Assembly (NCBI GenBank): GCA_002794775.1
Contig: NBAY01000002.1
Span: 620,001-684,000, forward strand
From: Porodaedalea pini
Lineage: Eukaryota; Basidiomycota; Agaricomycetes; Hymenochaetales; Hymenochaetaceae
Direction: 5' to 3'
DNA: 64,000 bases
The position numbers were made by a program, and so were the translations under genes. The notes beneath the pieces were generated by a model, which was not told where the DNA came from, did no database searches, and saw nothing but the letters and a program-made list of their open reading frames with translations. Shown piece after piece: positions 43,846 through 56,600 of this stretch; within the stretch, counting starts at the first letter, position 1, and each line of letters begins with the position of its first letter.

Positions 43846-44965
43846 ATGCGACTGCTCCCCCTACAGTCTGCTAAGGCGGTTAACAGCAGAAAAGCTTGCT
43901 TGCTACTGGTCACTACTTCGCAGAGAGCTTTGTCAGGCTCCTCCATATGTCTCGAGGAGGTCAAGCCTGTGACTGAACCCGAGCCTGAACCTCAGAAAGG
44001 TGTACCGCTCGCCTTCAATCTCAGCGGTATTAGTATATCTAAACCAGGTGTGTTTCATTCCCTCAGACTACGAACGTTAATCGACTTATGTATTATAAAC
44101 GCCATTAAGTGCAGCGCCTTACGTTGGCGCAGCGTCTCGCAGCTCGGCATGCGGAGCAGGCAAAGGCTGCAGCAAGCGCTAGTTCAGACGCATCTTCCGA
44201 GAAAACACTTCAGGCGAAAGACAACAACTCGACTACATCACCGAGACAGGGAACTCGAAACCAAGGACATGCAGTTTCTGCATCGCGGAGGACGCAGGAG
44301 GAGCGGGGTGGTTCAGGAAGGCCGCCGTCCCAGAACGGCCACAGGAATACGTCGCAAGGAGGTCAGAGGAATACATTTCAGAATGGCCAGAGGCAGCCTT
44401 TCCAAGCAGGCCAAAGGGAAGGAGGTTACCGTCCCGCCGGCCGAGGTCAAGGCCAAGGTGGCTCTGCGAATGCGTCGTCTCGGAAGAAGGGGCCGCTCGC
44501 TCGAGAAAAGGAGCAGCACCAAACAACGCTTATGCGTCGACGCGTGAGGCTGATCCAGAGTTGAACGATTATCCCTCTGAGGGCTCAAACAAGCCGCCGC
44601 CTCGAAAGTACGACGACGAGGGCTTGCTGAAGCTCAAGGGTGTGCACTCGCAGCTCAACCCAACTGTTCGCCCGATTCTTCCGAAGTTTGCGACCCAACC
44701 CATTCCATCCACAAGCGCGTTTTCAGCTGCAAAGAAGGCGCCGGTCACGGGTACGCTTCGGATTCTGTCCTATCTCGAACGCGCTGCGCCAAAGCCCGCT
44801 GCCGAGCCGACTCACAACGTGCTGGGTGTTATCGACAACGCAGATCTCGCATTGAGCCGTGTGAGGGATCTAGAGGTGCGCCACCGTCGAGATGCTCTGG
44901 ATATCGTGCAGAAGATGGCCAGTCCAACTTCAGGCACCGGAAAAAAGCCTGCTGTGCGCGCTTGA
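43846..44965 (+). CDS. Unknown protein, putative mitochondrial, Arg/Gly-rich middle
   Basis: Exon 1 (43846-44047) begins MRLLPLQSAKAVNSRKACLL, basic and hydroxylated like a mitochondrial presequence, and ends SISKP|. The second exon (from about 44107) continues VQRLTLAQRLAARHAEQAKAA, then a low-complexity Gln/Gly/Arg repeat (GGQRNTFQNGQRQPFQAGQR). A frame change near 44,460-44,520 is resolved if a 59-nt GT-AG intron (donor near 44,458) is removed, giving GQAPNNAYASTREADPELNDYPSEG. The C-terminal part (LKLKGVHSQLNPTVRPILPKF; LSRVRDLEVRHRRDALDIVQKM) looks structured. I do not recognise the family. Without that intron the frame would be broken. Confidence 0.5.
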
Positions 44966-45325
44966 ACTAATTACGGCGTTGGACAGTCACTTTAATATGC
45001 TAGACTGTCCATCATGTCTACTCAGTTAATCCATTTACTATTTTCTGCCCATTTGTGCTCAGAGTCCTCGGAATGTCAATGAAAGGAGTATGATGGTATT
45101 GACATTAGCCGAGCGTAAGCCATTGCATCACTATGCAAAGGGTAGACTGCGAGAATAAAAAAGCATTAAGAATAAAAGCACACTATCCTGAATACAAAGC
45201 GAGGTCGAGATATGCCATGGGGCCGGCGGAGAGTACAGCAGATGCGAGGACAACAATGGATGACTTTCGCGACTGCACTCCAGCAGAGCGGACGACTCAA
45301 AATAGTCTGAATGTAGACTCGTCAA
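44966..45325. other. Convergent intergenic region, 360 bp
   Basis: Two 3' flanks meet here. AT-rich, no gene, no repeat noted. Confidence 0.5.
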
Positions 45326-47962
45326 TTACTGACGGTCTGCGCCAAGATAGCCAGTCGCACTGATACTATCAGGAAACGTGCCATGCTGCGCTTCCCCGTG
45401 TGCCATTCCAGCGACAAAAGATGGAGGGTCACCATCGCTCTCTCCGTCAGAATCGTTTTCGGCTATTCTCTCCGTTAGTGCTTCACGGATCATCCAGTTT
45501 GGTAGCTCAAATTCCTCCTCCTCCTTCCCTTCGAAGCATGGTACTTCGACTCCAAACGCTTTAACAGAACGCCCTGTCTTGCGACCCGGCTCCTCGTTGT
45601 GTCTCGATGCAGCCAAGAGGCCGCCTAGTGGCTTCAGTTTCTTCCGGGTTCCGACGGGAACAGGTATATCGTAGCTCTGCATAGATACTATCGATAAAGA
45701 CGTCGACGAGGATAATTCGGGAGGTAAAGAAGCCGAAGGCTCGCGGCGAGCATATGGCGTCGACTGCCGTCTCCGCCTCTTGTTCACGGGTTCCAAAGCA
45801 GTCGGAACGAGGAATGTATGGTGTGCTTCCGTGGTAAGGGAGTGAGGTGTAGACACAGGCTCCCATGGCGGCGTAACGGGCTCGTCAGCCGTTGGTGTGT
45901 CGTAAAGATCGGTCTGCTCAGAGATACCGAAGTCTCCGGCCTGGTCCGGCTGTTCGAGTTGTCGCAACTGCGCAAATGGTACAGACCGTTCCTCCGAGGA
46001 AAGCGATGAAGGAACTCTGCTTGTTTTGACGTACGGCTCTAGATGCGCGATGGGTACGGACGCTTCCGATTCAAAGAGTTCAGATGGAGCTTCCTCTGGC
46101 TGGGGTGTCGTGGAGATCACGGGCCTTGCTTGAGCACTGTGTTCAGTTTGTTCAGGTGCTGTGGTGGCAGGGGTGTAATACTGAGTGTCTGTAATACGGT
46201 CGAGAGGCTCACTGGCTCGATCGATGTCTTGGTCGTGAGAAGGTGCCATATCGTCGACAGAGGCATGGAAAGACTTTTTCTTCTTGCGTGAAGGCTCTTG
46301 TTCCGGAGGTGATATATATGGAATCACATTGAACAGTTGATTCGTTTGAGTCACATTAGCATACCGCTGCCTCGTGTTGTTTGGAGCTGCAGCGGATGCT
46401 TCCTGAACTCTCGAAATAGGGACCATTCCTTCGTTATTCAAGGCCAGAGCTATGCCATTGCTTTCCAAGTGATCTGCGAAAATAATTGGTTTGTATTGCT
46501 TGTAGATATATGGAGTGCGTGATTTGAGAGTGCGAAAGCATCGGGAACGGTGACCACTGGGATTTGCCCTTGCCAGATCGCTTGGGCAAGTAAATGGTGT
46601 GGAGATCCTGTCCGTGGACCAGCTCTAGACCTTGTCTGGCGTGAAGACATCGAATGAGAAGCAGTGACTGTGATGGAGTTTTCCAGTGGCTCGACCTCAG
46701 GAAGTGCAGGTGGTGATTCATCGATTACGGGTGCCCCTCTTTGCCTGCGTAATGGCTCCCCCGCAGCTGTCGGAGGTGGAGTTAACTGCGCCGTAGCTTG
46801 ATATTTTAATTTCAGCTTTGGTGGTTTCGACCTATTGGAAGCGACGCTTGCAGCACCATCCTGGTCAGGTCCGACAGATATGCTATCTGCATCCTCATCG
46901 GGGATGCTTGGTTCGACAGACGCGCTACTTGGGCGCGTAACAAGCCTCGCCTCGGCAGGTCGTCTCTCTGGAGGCAAGAGTGTACGGTAGCGCTCTTCCA
47001 GGGAAATGGCGACGTCTAGCATCAACTTGCGCCGGCGCTCCGCCTCGTGAAGAGATGCTGCGCTACCAATACCAGCTTCTGTGCCATCTGGTAAGTCAGG
47101 ACCCATAGCAGTCTCAACGCTCCCGAAAATGTCATCTGGAAGTGCGAGGAATGCGTTGTAGTCCATAGTCCGCAGCTGATCTATTCGTTCTTTGAGCTTG
47201 TAGTGCTCATGTTGCAATTTTTCTTTCTCGCGCAGTCGCTGGCGCTTCTCTATCATCTCGTGCTTTCGGTGCCGCTTCTCATATGCTGCATCCGATAACC
47301 CATAGAATTCCTAGACAAAATGACTCAGACAGGCCACAAATAATGAGCGGGGCGACTGACCACTTCACCAGATCTAGCACGCAGTCTCCCCCCAACCATT
47401 TCCTCTTCCATCTGGATGAACTCGGGCACCTGAATATTTTGCTGATTCTTATACGCTTTGATGACCTCCGGGCGTTCAAAATATCGCTCATTTGCGAGCT
47501 GGTTGAGACCAATCTCGCTCGTTGATGTAGATGGAACTTTGCTTGAGTCCGTTGTGAGAACGAACACTGTTCGTGCCGGTATGAGTGGGTCGTTTTCACC
47601 TGAACATCGCACAGGTAGAGTGAGTGACCTGCGCTCAGCTACTCCTCTTCCACCACCGAGCACAAATAGCACGTACCTTTGCGCTTCAGCATATCTAATA
47701 TGTTTACATCTATATCATTCGTCCCGACGAGCGAGCCGACACCGCCGCGCCGCACGCGCGACGGCAGAACACGCTTGTGGTTGAGACGCGTTTGCATGCT
47801 CCCCGCTGAGGGCGCCAAGCTGCAGTCGTCTGTTTCGTCATCTGGTACAGTTGAATCTGCGCTTGGGGTCAACGCGGAGAGTGGGCTGGGTGTTGCAGCT
47901 GCGTTCCGTACAGGCCGCTTGCCCAGAGCCTTGCTTGAAGGTCCTGTTGGTTGGTGAACCAT
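45326..47962 (-). CDS. Unknown nuclear-type protein with a PEHE-like helical segment
   Basis: Exons 47962-47677 and 47599-47361, then a third from 47310. The three join in frame. The protein starts MVHQPTGPSSKALGKRPVRN and has RVLPSRVRRGGVGSLVG, NILDMLKRKGENDPLIPARTVFVLTTDSS and VEFYGLSDAAYEKRHRKHEMIEKRQRLREKEKL. It continues with a coiled stretch (YKLKERIDQLRTMDYNAFLAL). The FYxLSDxxYExRHxKxExxEK part resembles the PEHE segment of MSL1/KANSL1-type acetyltransferase scaffolds; this is a resemblance, not an identification. The rest is disordered. The reading frame changes near 46,450-46,620, where an intron into the last 380-codon frame is likely (donor not fixed). The C-terminus has FELPNWMIREALTERIAENDSD. 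Two adjacent genes cannot be excluded. Confidence 0.6.
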
Positions 47963-48400
47963 AGCTATATTAACCAGAACGCAATCATCAAGCTGAGCAT
48001 CTATACGAATGCAGAAAAACGCGTCGTACGGGTCGTGAGGCTGTCGGTTTTTATTTTTCAGTGCAATGTTGACGTGCGGTAAATGGTCGAAACGTTGTCT
48101 CAGCCACGTAATTTTTCCTTTTCTTTCCTGGTAGTGCACTTTAGAGGCACGAACACCTAGAGGAAATCCAAGCAGATAGTCGTTGTGCTAGTAGATATCG
48201 CAGTTGAAAGAAAAAAGGAGGTGCGGGCCGCCGCCGATGTCGACGAGCAGCATCTCCCGACGCGTTCGCGAGGTGCCGAAATTTCACAAAGGGTCGCTTC
48301 CAGCTAGGAATGACTACAAAAATCTTAAATTCTCAATTCTTTCAAGTTATCCACATAACGACATAGTGCTAGTCAGACAAAATGCGAGGATGAAAGTAAG
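47963..48400. other. Intergenic between NAF1 3' end and the PEHE-like gene
   Basis: 438 bp: promoter side of the minus-strand gene starting at 47962 and 3' flank of NAF1. No supported gene. Confidence 0.45.
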
Positions 48401-50456
48401 CTAAGGGTGATACTCCTCAGAGTCGGATTTCGTCTGTACAACATATTCATTCGCCGTGTTTGATTGAGCGTTCCCTCCGGGAGCATTCTGTGGCTGGTTA
48501 TTGACCACCCATGCATCGTTAGGGGTGTGAGTCGTATAAGGACTTGCTACAGGAGAGTTAGATGCGACGTATGGGCTGTACTGCTGTCCCTGCGTGAAAT
48601 TCATGTTGATGCCAAAAAGCGAGGCAAAGCGCGGATTGATATGTGGCTGAATATGTGACTGTTGCTGGTCATAATGCATTTGCTGAACGCCGTACGTCTG
48701 CTGTGATGTATTGCCAAACTGCCCATATGCTGCATCTTGTTGCTGCCAATAGCCATACGCAGACGTGGAAGTCGATGATGGAGACAGTGGAACTTGTTGG
48801 GCAGCGAACGTCGATCCATCCGCAAACTGACCGGTTGCCCGAGCGATGGCCATCGAGGTAGGAGAAAGCGAGCGCGGGCCGTTCGAGCCGGAGCCACTGT
48901 CTCTGCTGAAGCTCGAATGACGGTCTCGTCGTTCCGTCGATGTACCAGCAAACGACCCGTCCCCACTTGACCGCCTGCGATCTCCTCCGCCAAGTCCACC
49001 CCGACCGCAATGTTCGCGCCCACGTCCACGACCTCTTCCTCTTTCTCGCCCGCGTCCACGGCCACGGCCTCGCCCACGCGAGTTCTCGTAAATGAAATTT
49101 CGTGGAGCTCTTGGTGGATCTAGTCTATCTTCCCTAGATAGCACTGAGGTATTATCTGCAGTCGCTGCGGATGGTTCATCTTGGTAAGGATCATCATACG
49201 GGAGAGGAGCTGGTCGAGAGGGTCCAGGTACTGCATCCATGTCGTACGGTCCGTACTCGTCGTATGGAGATGTTCCGTAGAAAGAGCCTTCATTGAGCTC
49301 GTGGTCGTGCATTTGAGAAGGGGTTGGGGTTGAAAATCGTGAGGATGATACAGAAGACTCGTGATTCCCTTCTCGTCTATTAACGAACCAGTATTGTCAG
49401 TGAAAGACGTAGATGAAGGTAGTTGAGATGTACGGACTTTCGTTTTCGTTGCTGTTTGAAGACCGCTTCTGCCTCGTCATCGGAGAATTCCATTTCATCC
49501 TCGTTGACTTCTTCATCGTGAACGTTAGACGCGTCACTGCCCTTGACCTTCTTGAGCTGACTTGGAAAGACGAAGTGACTGCGACGCGGCACATGAAATA
49601 CTTCACGGGAGATGGTCACCAGTTCCTTATCGACTGATGCGGCCGAAGGAAATTTGACCTGGTAAAGAGGCTGGTGAGTTGGGCCAAAAGTTTCATGGAT
49701 CTGCACAGATATGGGTGAGTCTCCGGCGGTAATTTACAGTTTATCTCTGGAGATATGACTCACATAGCCAAGTACTTTCCTGTTCTCAAAAACAAGCAAG
49801 CTTTCTGAGTCCAGCGCACGCTCAGATGCTTTGTTCTCGACTTGTGAGGCTAGGCCCTTGACCACGACAATGTTCTCAATAACGCTCATGATTTCCCCGA
49901 CTTTCTCCAGCGGCTCCTGAGCATCGATCTCAGCAATGTCAGGTATGACAATGGAAGATTCTAGTAGTTCATTTTTAGTCCGCAGTGTTGAGCCAGCTGG
50001 TTGGCGGACGCCTCCTTCGTCCTCCTCATCTTCAAAATCGTCGTTAGTTTGCCTCCCATGGATTCCGAGAGGTTTTTCTGCGACAGAGTCTGAGTCTGAA
50101 TCCGCGTCTGAGTCCTCTGACTCAGAGGAAGAAGGAGATGGTGAACGAAGTCTGAAAACGAGATACGAATAAACCGTCAAAACCTTCAAGCCGGTATTTT
50201 AAACCTACTCAACGTCGCCACCCTCCCCGGTTGCATCGGGTCCTGTAAGCAGGCTCTCAACGACATCTACTTCCTCGCTGTCGGTGTCGCTATTTGCAGA
50301 TGCGCAGTTCGAGTCAGTGGGCTCAGAGAGTTCTTGAGACGCCTTTGCGTCTTCTCCAGAACGAGCGTTGGGATCTGAAGGACCGGGAGCAGGCTCGGAA
50401 ACTAGATCGTGGATGAGGAGCAGGTCTTGTGCAATAGCAGGTGGGACCTTGAACAT
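48401..50456 (-). CDS. NAF1: H/ACA snoRNP assembly factor NAF1
   Basis: Four exons, 50456-50209, 50151-49764, 49700-49438 and 49376-48401, giving 624 residues in frame. The acidic N-terminal region (SDTDSEEVDVVESL; SESEDSDADSDSDS) is followed by the Gar1-like core: VGEIMSVIENIVVVKG, SLLVFENRKVLGYIHETFGPTHQPLYQVKF. Next are HVPRRSHFVFPSQLKKVKGSDASN, acidic DEMEFSDDEAEA and basic QQRKRK. The C-terminus has an RG-repeat block (about 49,020-49,085) and a Gln/Tyr/Asn-rich tail. Family role: NAF1 binds dyskerin/Cbf5 during H/ACA RNP biogenesis in the nucleoplasm and is replaced by Gar1 in mature particles. The RG repeats are a Gar1-like trait at the expected side. Donor 3 is the weak GTCCGT. Confidence 0.9.
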
Positions 50457-50618
50457 GATGGGAAGAGAGAGAGAAAAACTAGGGTATGAAGAGGCTCGGA
50501 AATGAAAGTTTCATGAAAGCAAGCAAGGAAGATAAAAGTGACCAAGACGCGTCGATCTGCAAAGACAAAAAAAAAACGCGTCGTTTGAAAGCTGACTGTG
50601 ACGTCCACCATTGACAAG
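50457..50618. promoter_or_regulatory. Divergent promoter NAF1 / mitochondrial EF-Ts
   Basis: Only 162 bp separate the two start codons, so both core promoters must lie here. An A10 tract (near 50,568-50,577) flanked by ACGCGTCG words (50,548 and 50,576) may exclude nucleosomes. Shared regulation is inferred from spacing. Confidence 0.5.
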
Positions 50619-51810
50619 ATGCTCAACATGCAGCTCAGACAGTTCGCTTCGTCGTCGAGCAGCCGCTGCGCATCTTCCCGGCTGTGTTCCCGACTGTACT
50701 CAACCTCCGAGCCAATCAAGGCGTCCTTGAAGCTCGTTGCAGAGCTCAGAAAACGCACTGAGATTTCGATTTCGAAAGCGAGCGAGGCTCTTGTGGCCGC
50801 GAACAATGACCTCGATGCAGCACTAGAATGGGTACGGAAGGATCTAGCAGTCTCTGGCGCGAAGAAGGCGGAGAAGGTTGGCGGTAGGGAGACGAAAGAA
50901 GGCCTTATAGCCGTCTCTTTGCTTGCCCCTGGCTACGGACACGGAACCGGGGGAGTCCGAGCAGCTATGATCGAGCTCAACTGCGAGACAGACTTTGTCG
51001 GCAGAAACGAGCTCTTCGGAAAACTGGTATCGGACATTGCACACTCAACCGCGTTCCACGCAGAGGAGCCCTCCGACTTCCAGGAGAACCCAACACTACT
51101 ACGACCATACTCCGTAGACGCTCTGCTCGACGCACCGTTTATCCAAAAAGACCCTTCCTCGCAGTCGTTGGCAGCACCGTCGTCCACCATTAGCTCCGCT
51201 ATCCGCGATACCATTTCCAAAGTTGGCGAGAACATTTCTCTCCGACGCGCAGTGAGCGTTGTGCTTCCGCCAGCTCCTGACGCCGTGCAGGCAGGCGTGC
51301 GGGTCGCTTCCTACGTACACGGCTCGACCACAGACCCATCTTTTGGACGCATGGGCACTCTCGCGCTCACGTACCTAAAGTCTCCCAAGCTCAAGAAGAT
51401 ATTCGAAGACGAGGCGTTCCGTGCTGACCTTGCTAAGCTCGAACGCGGTCTCGCGCGTCAAATTGTCGGGTTTGACACGCGGTCCATACGACTGGTCAGC
51501 AAGAGTCCGGAGACGGCGCTGTATGAGCAACCATTCGTTCTCTTCCCCGGCGAGTTCGCCGGGCAGCCTGTCAAAACCGTCCTTCAAGCGTGGGCAGAAC
51601 AGAAGGGACTGTTTGACAATTCGGCTCCTGACGAATATCAAGGCATCGCTGTGAGTGAGTTTGCCAGATGGTCAGTGGGCCAGGATGAGTCCTCGGAGCG
51701 TGTAGTTTCCAGTGAGTGTGCCATTTCTTACGACATGTACCATATGGAATTGATACATGTTTATAGCCCTGGCGGATGAAATGGCCGCGATTGACTCGCA
51801 ATCAAGTTGA
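50619..51810 (+). CDS. TSF1: Mitochondrial translation elongation factor EF-Ts
   Basis: Two exons, 50619-51711 and 51767-51810 (55-nt intron), giving 378 residues. The presequence is MLNMQLRQFASSSSSRCASSRLCSRLYST. Then comes the UBA-like N-terminal domain of EF-Ts (LKLVAELRKRTEISISKASEALVAANNDLDAALEWVRKD). The core signature AMIELNCETDFVGRNELF and the second half (FEDEAFRADLAKLERGLARQIVGFDTRSIRL, EQPFVLFPGEFAGQPVKTVLQ) follow. The C-terminus VVSTLADEMAAIDSQSS is created by the last intron. Role: nucleotide exchange on mitochondrial EF-Tu. The ATG at 50619 is chosen as the first in-frame ATG. Confidence 0.92.
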
Positions 51811-53652
51811 GAACTCAAACATTTAGTGCTTGGGTTACTATCTATGCCATATACAACACCGCTCATCTAATGGCATGGAATTTGGGAAACAGGGAGTAGA
51901 TTCCCGTCTTGAATTCCTGGAACTCATTTTGAAAAATAGTAGAAAACATAGGGAGTTATTCCATTCGCTTCCTAATGTCTTACGAAACTGCGTTCGTCAA
52001 CTGCTCGCTGAATTAGTTTCTAAGACTTATGTATTCTGAGTCTGAGCTGCGTTGTACCTGCGAGTGTTAACTTCAGTATCAGAAGCGTGTCCTACCAGGG
52101 CGGGTTTAGTGAGACTAGTCCTCGATCTCATATTCGTGGCATTCCATGCCTTCCGACCTCAACAGTTGCGTCTCCGAGTCTTCAGAGGTAGAGAACGTAC
52201 TTCACAAGTCGGAAGGCAGTACTTACTAAAGATGCCAAAACCGGGGCTAATCGTGTTCTCCGTCCTTCCTCGATTTCATCGGAAACGAAGCTCAATCCAA
52301 GAACTTCTAGACTCAATACGGAATACTCAGGGATAGTGACAGGTACGTCATGCCTCAAGATTATGCACGAAGAGTATTTGCCGCATCGAGTCGTCGTATC
52401 ATTCGAATAGTGACGTGAAGGACCAGATCTCAAAGAATGCGTCGCCACACATAACGCTCAGGTTTTTACTGGCTTGACCAACTCCCTAGCTCTGAATTCG
52501 CTTCCACTCCCCAAGAGCCAGTGCGTCAGATGCTACGTGACTTCTTTTGTACCTCCCAGACCTTGTACTGGGATGAATCGATGAGCCTCATGGGCGAACT
52601 CAGAGGGGCCATAGCAAGCGTATTCAGCTTGTCGCATGTCTCTGGGTCCAATGACAAGACGATTCGAATGTGAGATGCTCAGAATGGCGCCACCGTGCTA
52701 CCGGTGGACAATGCCTTCCATAGTAAGTTAAAATCCTTCGAGCCAATGCTGTTTGCAGAACGACAGGTTTTAATAAATGCGTCGTCAAAGCGTGTCTGGG
52801 TCCATGAGCCAGTAGATAGAAGTGCCAGTACTAATGAGATGGATCACCAGGAATAGCTATGCAAAGCGAAGAAATTGATGATAGACTCGAAGATGAATTG
52901 TACTGAGATGGTAGTTCAGACATGATATTGATTTTGTTTGATGAGTTTAAATACTCCAAGATAAATAACGAAGAAGACAGAAGCCAGAAAGATTAAAATT
53001 TTTGGGTTTCGGTCCCGAGTCAAAATCATACCAACGACCCAAGCAGACAATTTCTTGCCCGTTAGTCAACATTTTCATGATTTCCAACTCAGGAATCAAA
53101 CCCCCCGCCAACGACCCAAGCAGTCAACAGTCACATCCCATAGTAGCCTGCACGTTAACCGTCAGTCAACATTGACACATTTTCAAAGTTTGGCTTTTTT
53201 TGGCTCTATATGCTATTCTTTTGCCACGCCAAATCTGAAGGTGCACCACCTTCTCCCAAGATTCCATAAACAACCTGCCGAACTAAGCTCTCTTCACATT
53301 ACTCTTAGTCCTGCGCTTTTGATTGAATAACGTCTGCTTAGGTTCCTCAAAACCCGACACTTGTGAGTGCCTGCGGCCATGTGAGGCTCGAGCTGCTGCA
53401 AGTCCCGTCTGAGTAGTGTTTATGCCCATGAGCAAGCGCAAAGCTGAATCGGCTGGGATTTTTCGGCGGCTCGAGAATGTCTAATTCTTATGGAGATCAC
53501 ATGATCGTCGTTTTATAATCTGCTATCTACTGCTAACAGACGCCCAACCGCTACGGGAAAGAACAGAGAAAAACAAATCGACGTAGTGCACGAGAACTTG
53601 GAGGGATGAATGTAACGAGGTCTGTACTTAAAGGAGAAGATATAGGAAATAG
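51811..53652. other. Gene-free stretch before the LINE
   Basis: 1.84 kb with no supported gene. Around 53,030-53,190 an imperfect duplication is visible (CCAACGACCCAAGCAG at about 53,034 and 53,109; GTCAACATT..CATTTTCA-type words at about 53,063 and 53,166). The right part, from about 53,350, may belong to the 3' untranslated region of the LINE. I could not find a clear poly(A) end or target duplication. Confidence 0.45.
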
Positions 53653-56600
53653 CTAGAGGTCAAATGATGGTGGTAATTCAGATAAAATAGGCATACTGTC
53701 AGGAGGTCGACGATACGAAAAGTAAGCAAATTTTAGGAGTAAAAGAAAGTTATTTGGACGGAACCATTCAGTAAACGTTAATGGAAGAGATCGTTGATGA
53801 AAAAGGCCTTTCCGAATGAGGGAGAAGAAAGGACAACAATTAAGAATATGGCGGACATCATGTTTGGTGCACGAGGGGTCTGGGCACCGGGGTTCGAGGT
53901 TTCGATTATGCAGGTCGAGCACGTTCAACATTAAGTTGGCAGCACGGGAAAGAACTGTACGATGTATCTTTTTCCTAGGGGAAAGCTTCAGGAACGGACG
54001 AAAGGATCGTGTTGGGTTTAGGATGAATGAGGACGGTTCGATAATTGAACGATGTCCCCGAAGGTTGACAATATCTCTTTTCCAATCTCGAAGAAGGTCG
54101 AGATGTACTTGAGCATTCAGATTGGGTAGGGAATCTGGAATCGTCTCGCGATTAGGTTTGGTAGCGGCGTCTTTTGCGAGCTTGTCGGCTTTGGAGTTGC
54201 CCAGTACTCCTCTGTGGGATGGGAGCCACTGGATAGTGATGTGTGAGGCCTCGTGATGGAGGGCGAGAAATATGCCACAAAGACGGCGGAAAGTTGTGAT
54301 GAATTCCGCATGTCGAGTATCGTTAGAGAAAATGAGCTCGACGCAGTTGAGTGAGTCCGTAACGCAATGAATGTGTATGGGGGTGAAGCATTTCGCCAAT
54401 AGGAGGGAGATACGATGTATAGCTGCGATGAGCGCTTCCTGCTCCTCAAACAAGATGTTTGAGCGAGAGTGCGCTGCTGAAGAAAAGACAGCGAGTTCTT
54501 TGTGATCGTGCATGATGACGAATCCATGGCCACCGGTGATAGAGCCATCGGCATGAGGGATGATGGAGCCATCTGTGAAAATGAAGTACTGGTAAGGGGG
54601 AGGGTGTAAAAAGAAAGAATTGAAATCATGAATGGCGCGATTGCGTTGAGCTAAGGAAGGTATAGGAGTCATAATAAGACGTGAATGAATCTGGGTAAAG
54701 GTAGGAAAGGGCGTGGATTTCGGAACTTGGACGTCAGGGAGAAGGGATGACAGTAAATATTGTTTCGGAATGGGTTTGTGTTTTGAGTATGAAAAGTATG
54801 ATAATAAGAAACGTTGGGAAAGGGAACGTATGAAAAGAGGAAGTGGTGGACATGATAAGAACGATTCTGCCACCAATGTTTTGATGTTTTTATGGAATAT
54901 TAAGTCAAAGAAGCATTTTTGAGTTGGCTGAAGAATGGTAGAAACGAGGAGGGAATCAGGGAATAAGACAGCACCATAGGTGGCGACCAAACGAATCAAA
55001 CCAAAATATAAAAGTCTGGCATACTGGAAATATGCGCTGTTTGCGCGATGGAACAAAAAGGAGCGTTGGTGGATGGTAGAAAGGGCCTTGTTCGCCCGGG
55101 CTATGAAATGAAGTTTGGGTGAGAGGTCATAAGAGAAAATCACACCTAACCATGTGAGATGAAGCAAAGGGGAAATTACGCGATTGTTGGGTAATGACAA
55201 TACTGCATCAGATGAAGATGGAGAGCCCTGTAAAAAGGAACGGAAAGAAATGGCCGCTGCGCGGCTTTCCGGAAGAATGTGAAGGAGTTCGATGGCATCA
55301 GGGTCTATGGAAAGACCGAGACGTTGAAATTGTAAGGATAGAAATGTGAACTGATTGCGAAGACGTGTAAGGTTGGTACGAATACTAAGGGATCGAGAAA
55401 AGAGAAGATGGTTGTCCATGTACGCGAGTAGAGGACGATGAGGGCCGAAACGAGAGTTATAAGCAGAAATGACATCTGAGGCGACGAAAACCGAAATAAG
55501 AGGGGATAATGGAGACCCTTGAGGAACGCCTCTATTGGGTTTAATGAAAGGGGCAGAAAAGAAATCATTGAAACAGAAAGAAATTGGTTGGTCCCTGAGC
55601 CAACATGAAAGGACGCGAATGATGTTTGGGTGAACGTTGGAAGCAATGAGTTTATGAAGAAGGCGATTGTGAGAAATGTTATCAAAGAAACCTTGAATGT
55701 CCACTGTAAGGACAGAAGTGATGAGGTAGCGATGTCGACGAAAAAGACGACCGGAATTATCGCCAGAGTTGACGATGTAGGGTTGAGATAAAATAGTAGA
55801 AAGGAGTTCATAGCAAGCCGTAAGAGAAGAGTGATGTTTCCTGCACCCATGCTGGGCGTCAGGGAGGAAATTGTTAGTTTCGAAGAAAGGTTGCAAAAAA
55901 TTGAAAAGAATGCGTTCGAAAAGCTTGCCGATCGTATCGACCAGGGTAATGGGACGATAGGCCCAAGGAACTGAAAAATCAGCACGCTTGGGCTTAGGAA
56001 TGAATGTAACAAGGGATGTTTTAAAGGATAATGGGAAATGGCCGAGCCGAAGGCAAAGGGAAAAAAGGTCAACGAAGAATGAACCGCGATGTTCCATGAG
56101 TAAAGCAAGGTGTTTGTACGAGATGTGGTTGTTACCAGGGCTCGTTTCTTGGTCAATGCCATTGAGCGCATCTTGGATATCGCTCATCGTCAGGGGTGCA
56201 AAGTCACGGAGGGCTGGGAGTGGGATGACATCTGGTTTGGACGATAACGGGGGAAAGAAAGTTTCGCAAAAAAGAGACGCTTTATCGTCTTCCGAAAGGG
56301 TGAACGAGCCGTTAGCCATCCGCAATGCCCCGATAGGGGAGCGACGGCGAGCTGTACCCAGATATTGGTTATGCCAGATGGATCGGGTATCGGATTGCTG
56401 GAGGCGGGTGCCAAAAAAGGCATTTTTGGTGCATGTAATCTCGATGTAGAGGCACTGACGCATTTCAGGGTTGGGGTTTCGACAGTGTTTGTGATACAAT
56501 TTTGAACATGCTTTGGACCACCAGGAATTGGGGCCGAAATATGAACACGGCTTTTGTTTGCTAAGGAAAATGGTGGCAAAGTTGGAAAAGGAGGTCTGAA

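Noticed and set aside
53030..53190. Tandem repeat array or CRISPR-like structure
   Set aside because: Only two imperfect copies of a short phrase are present. It is a eukaryotic window and there is no array.
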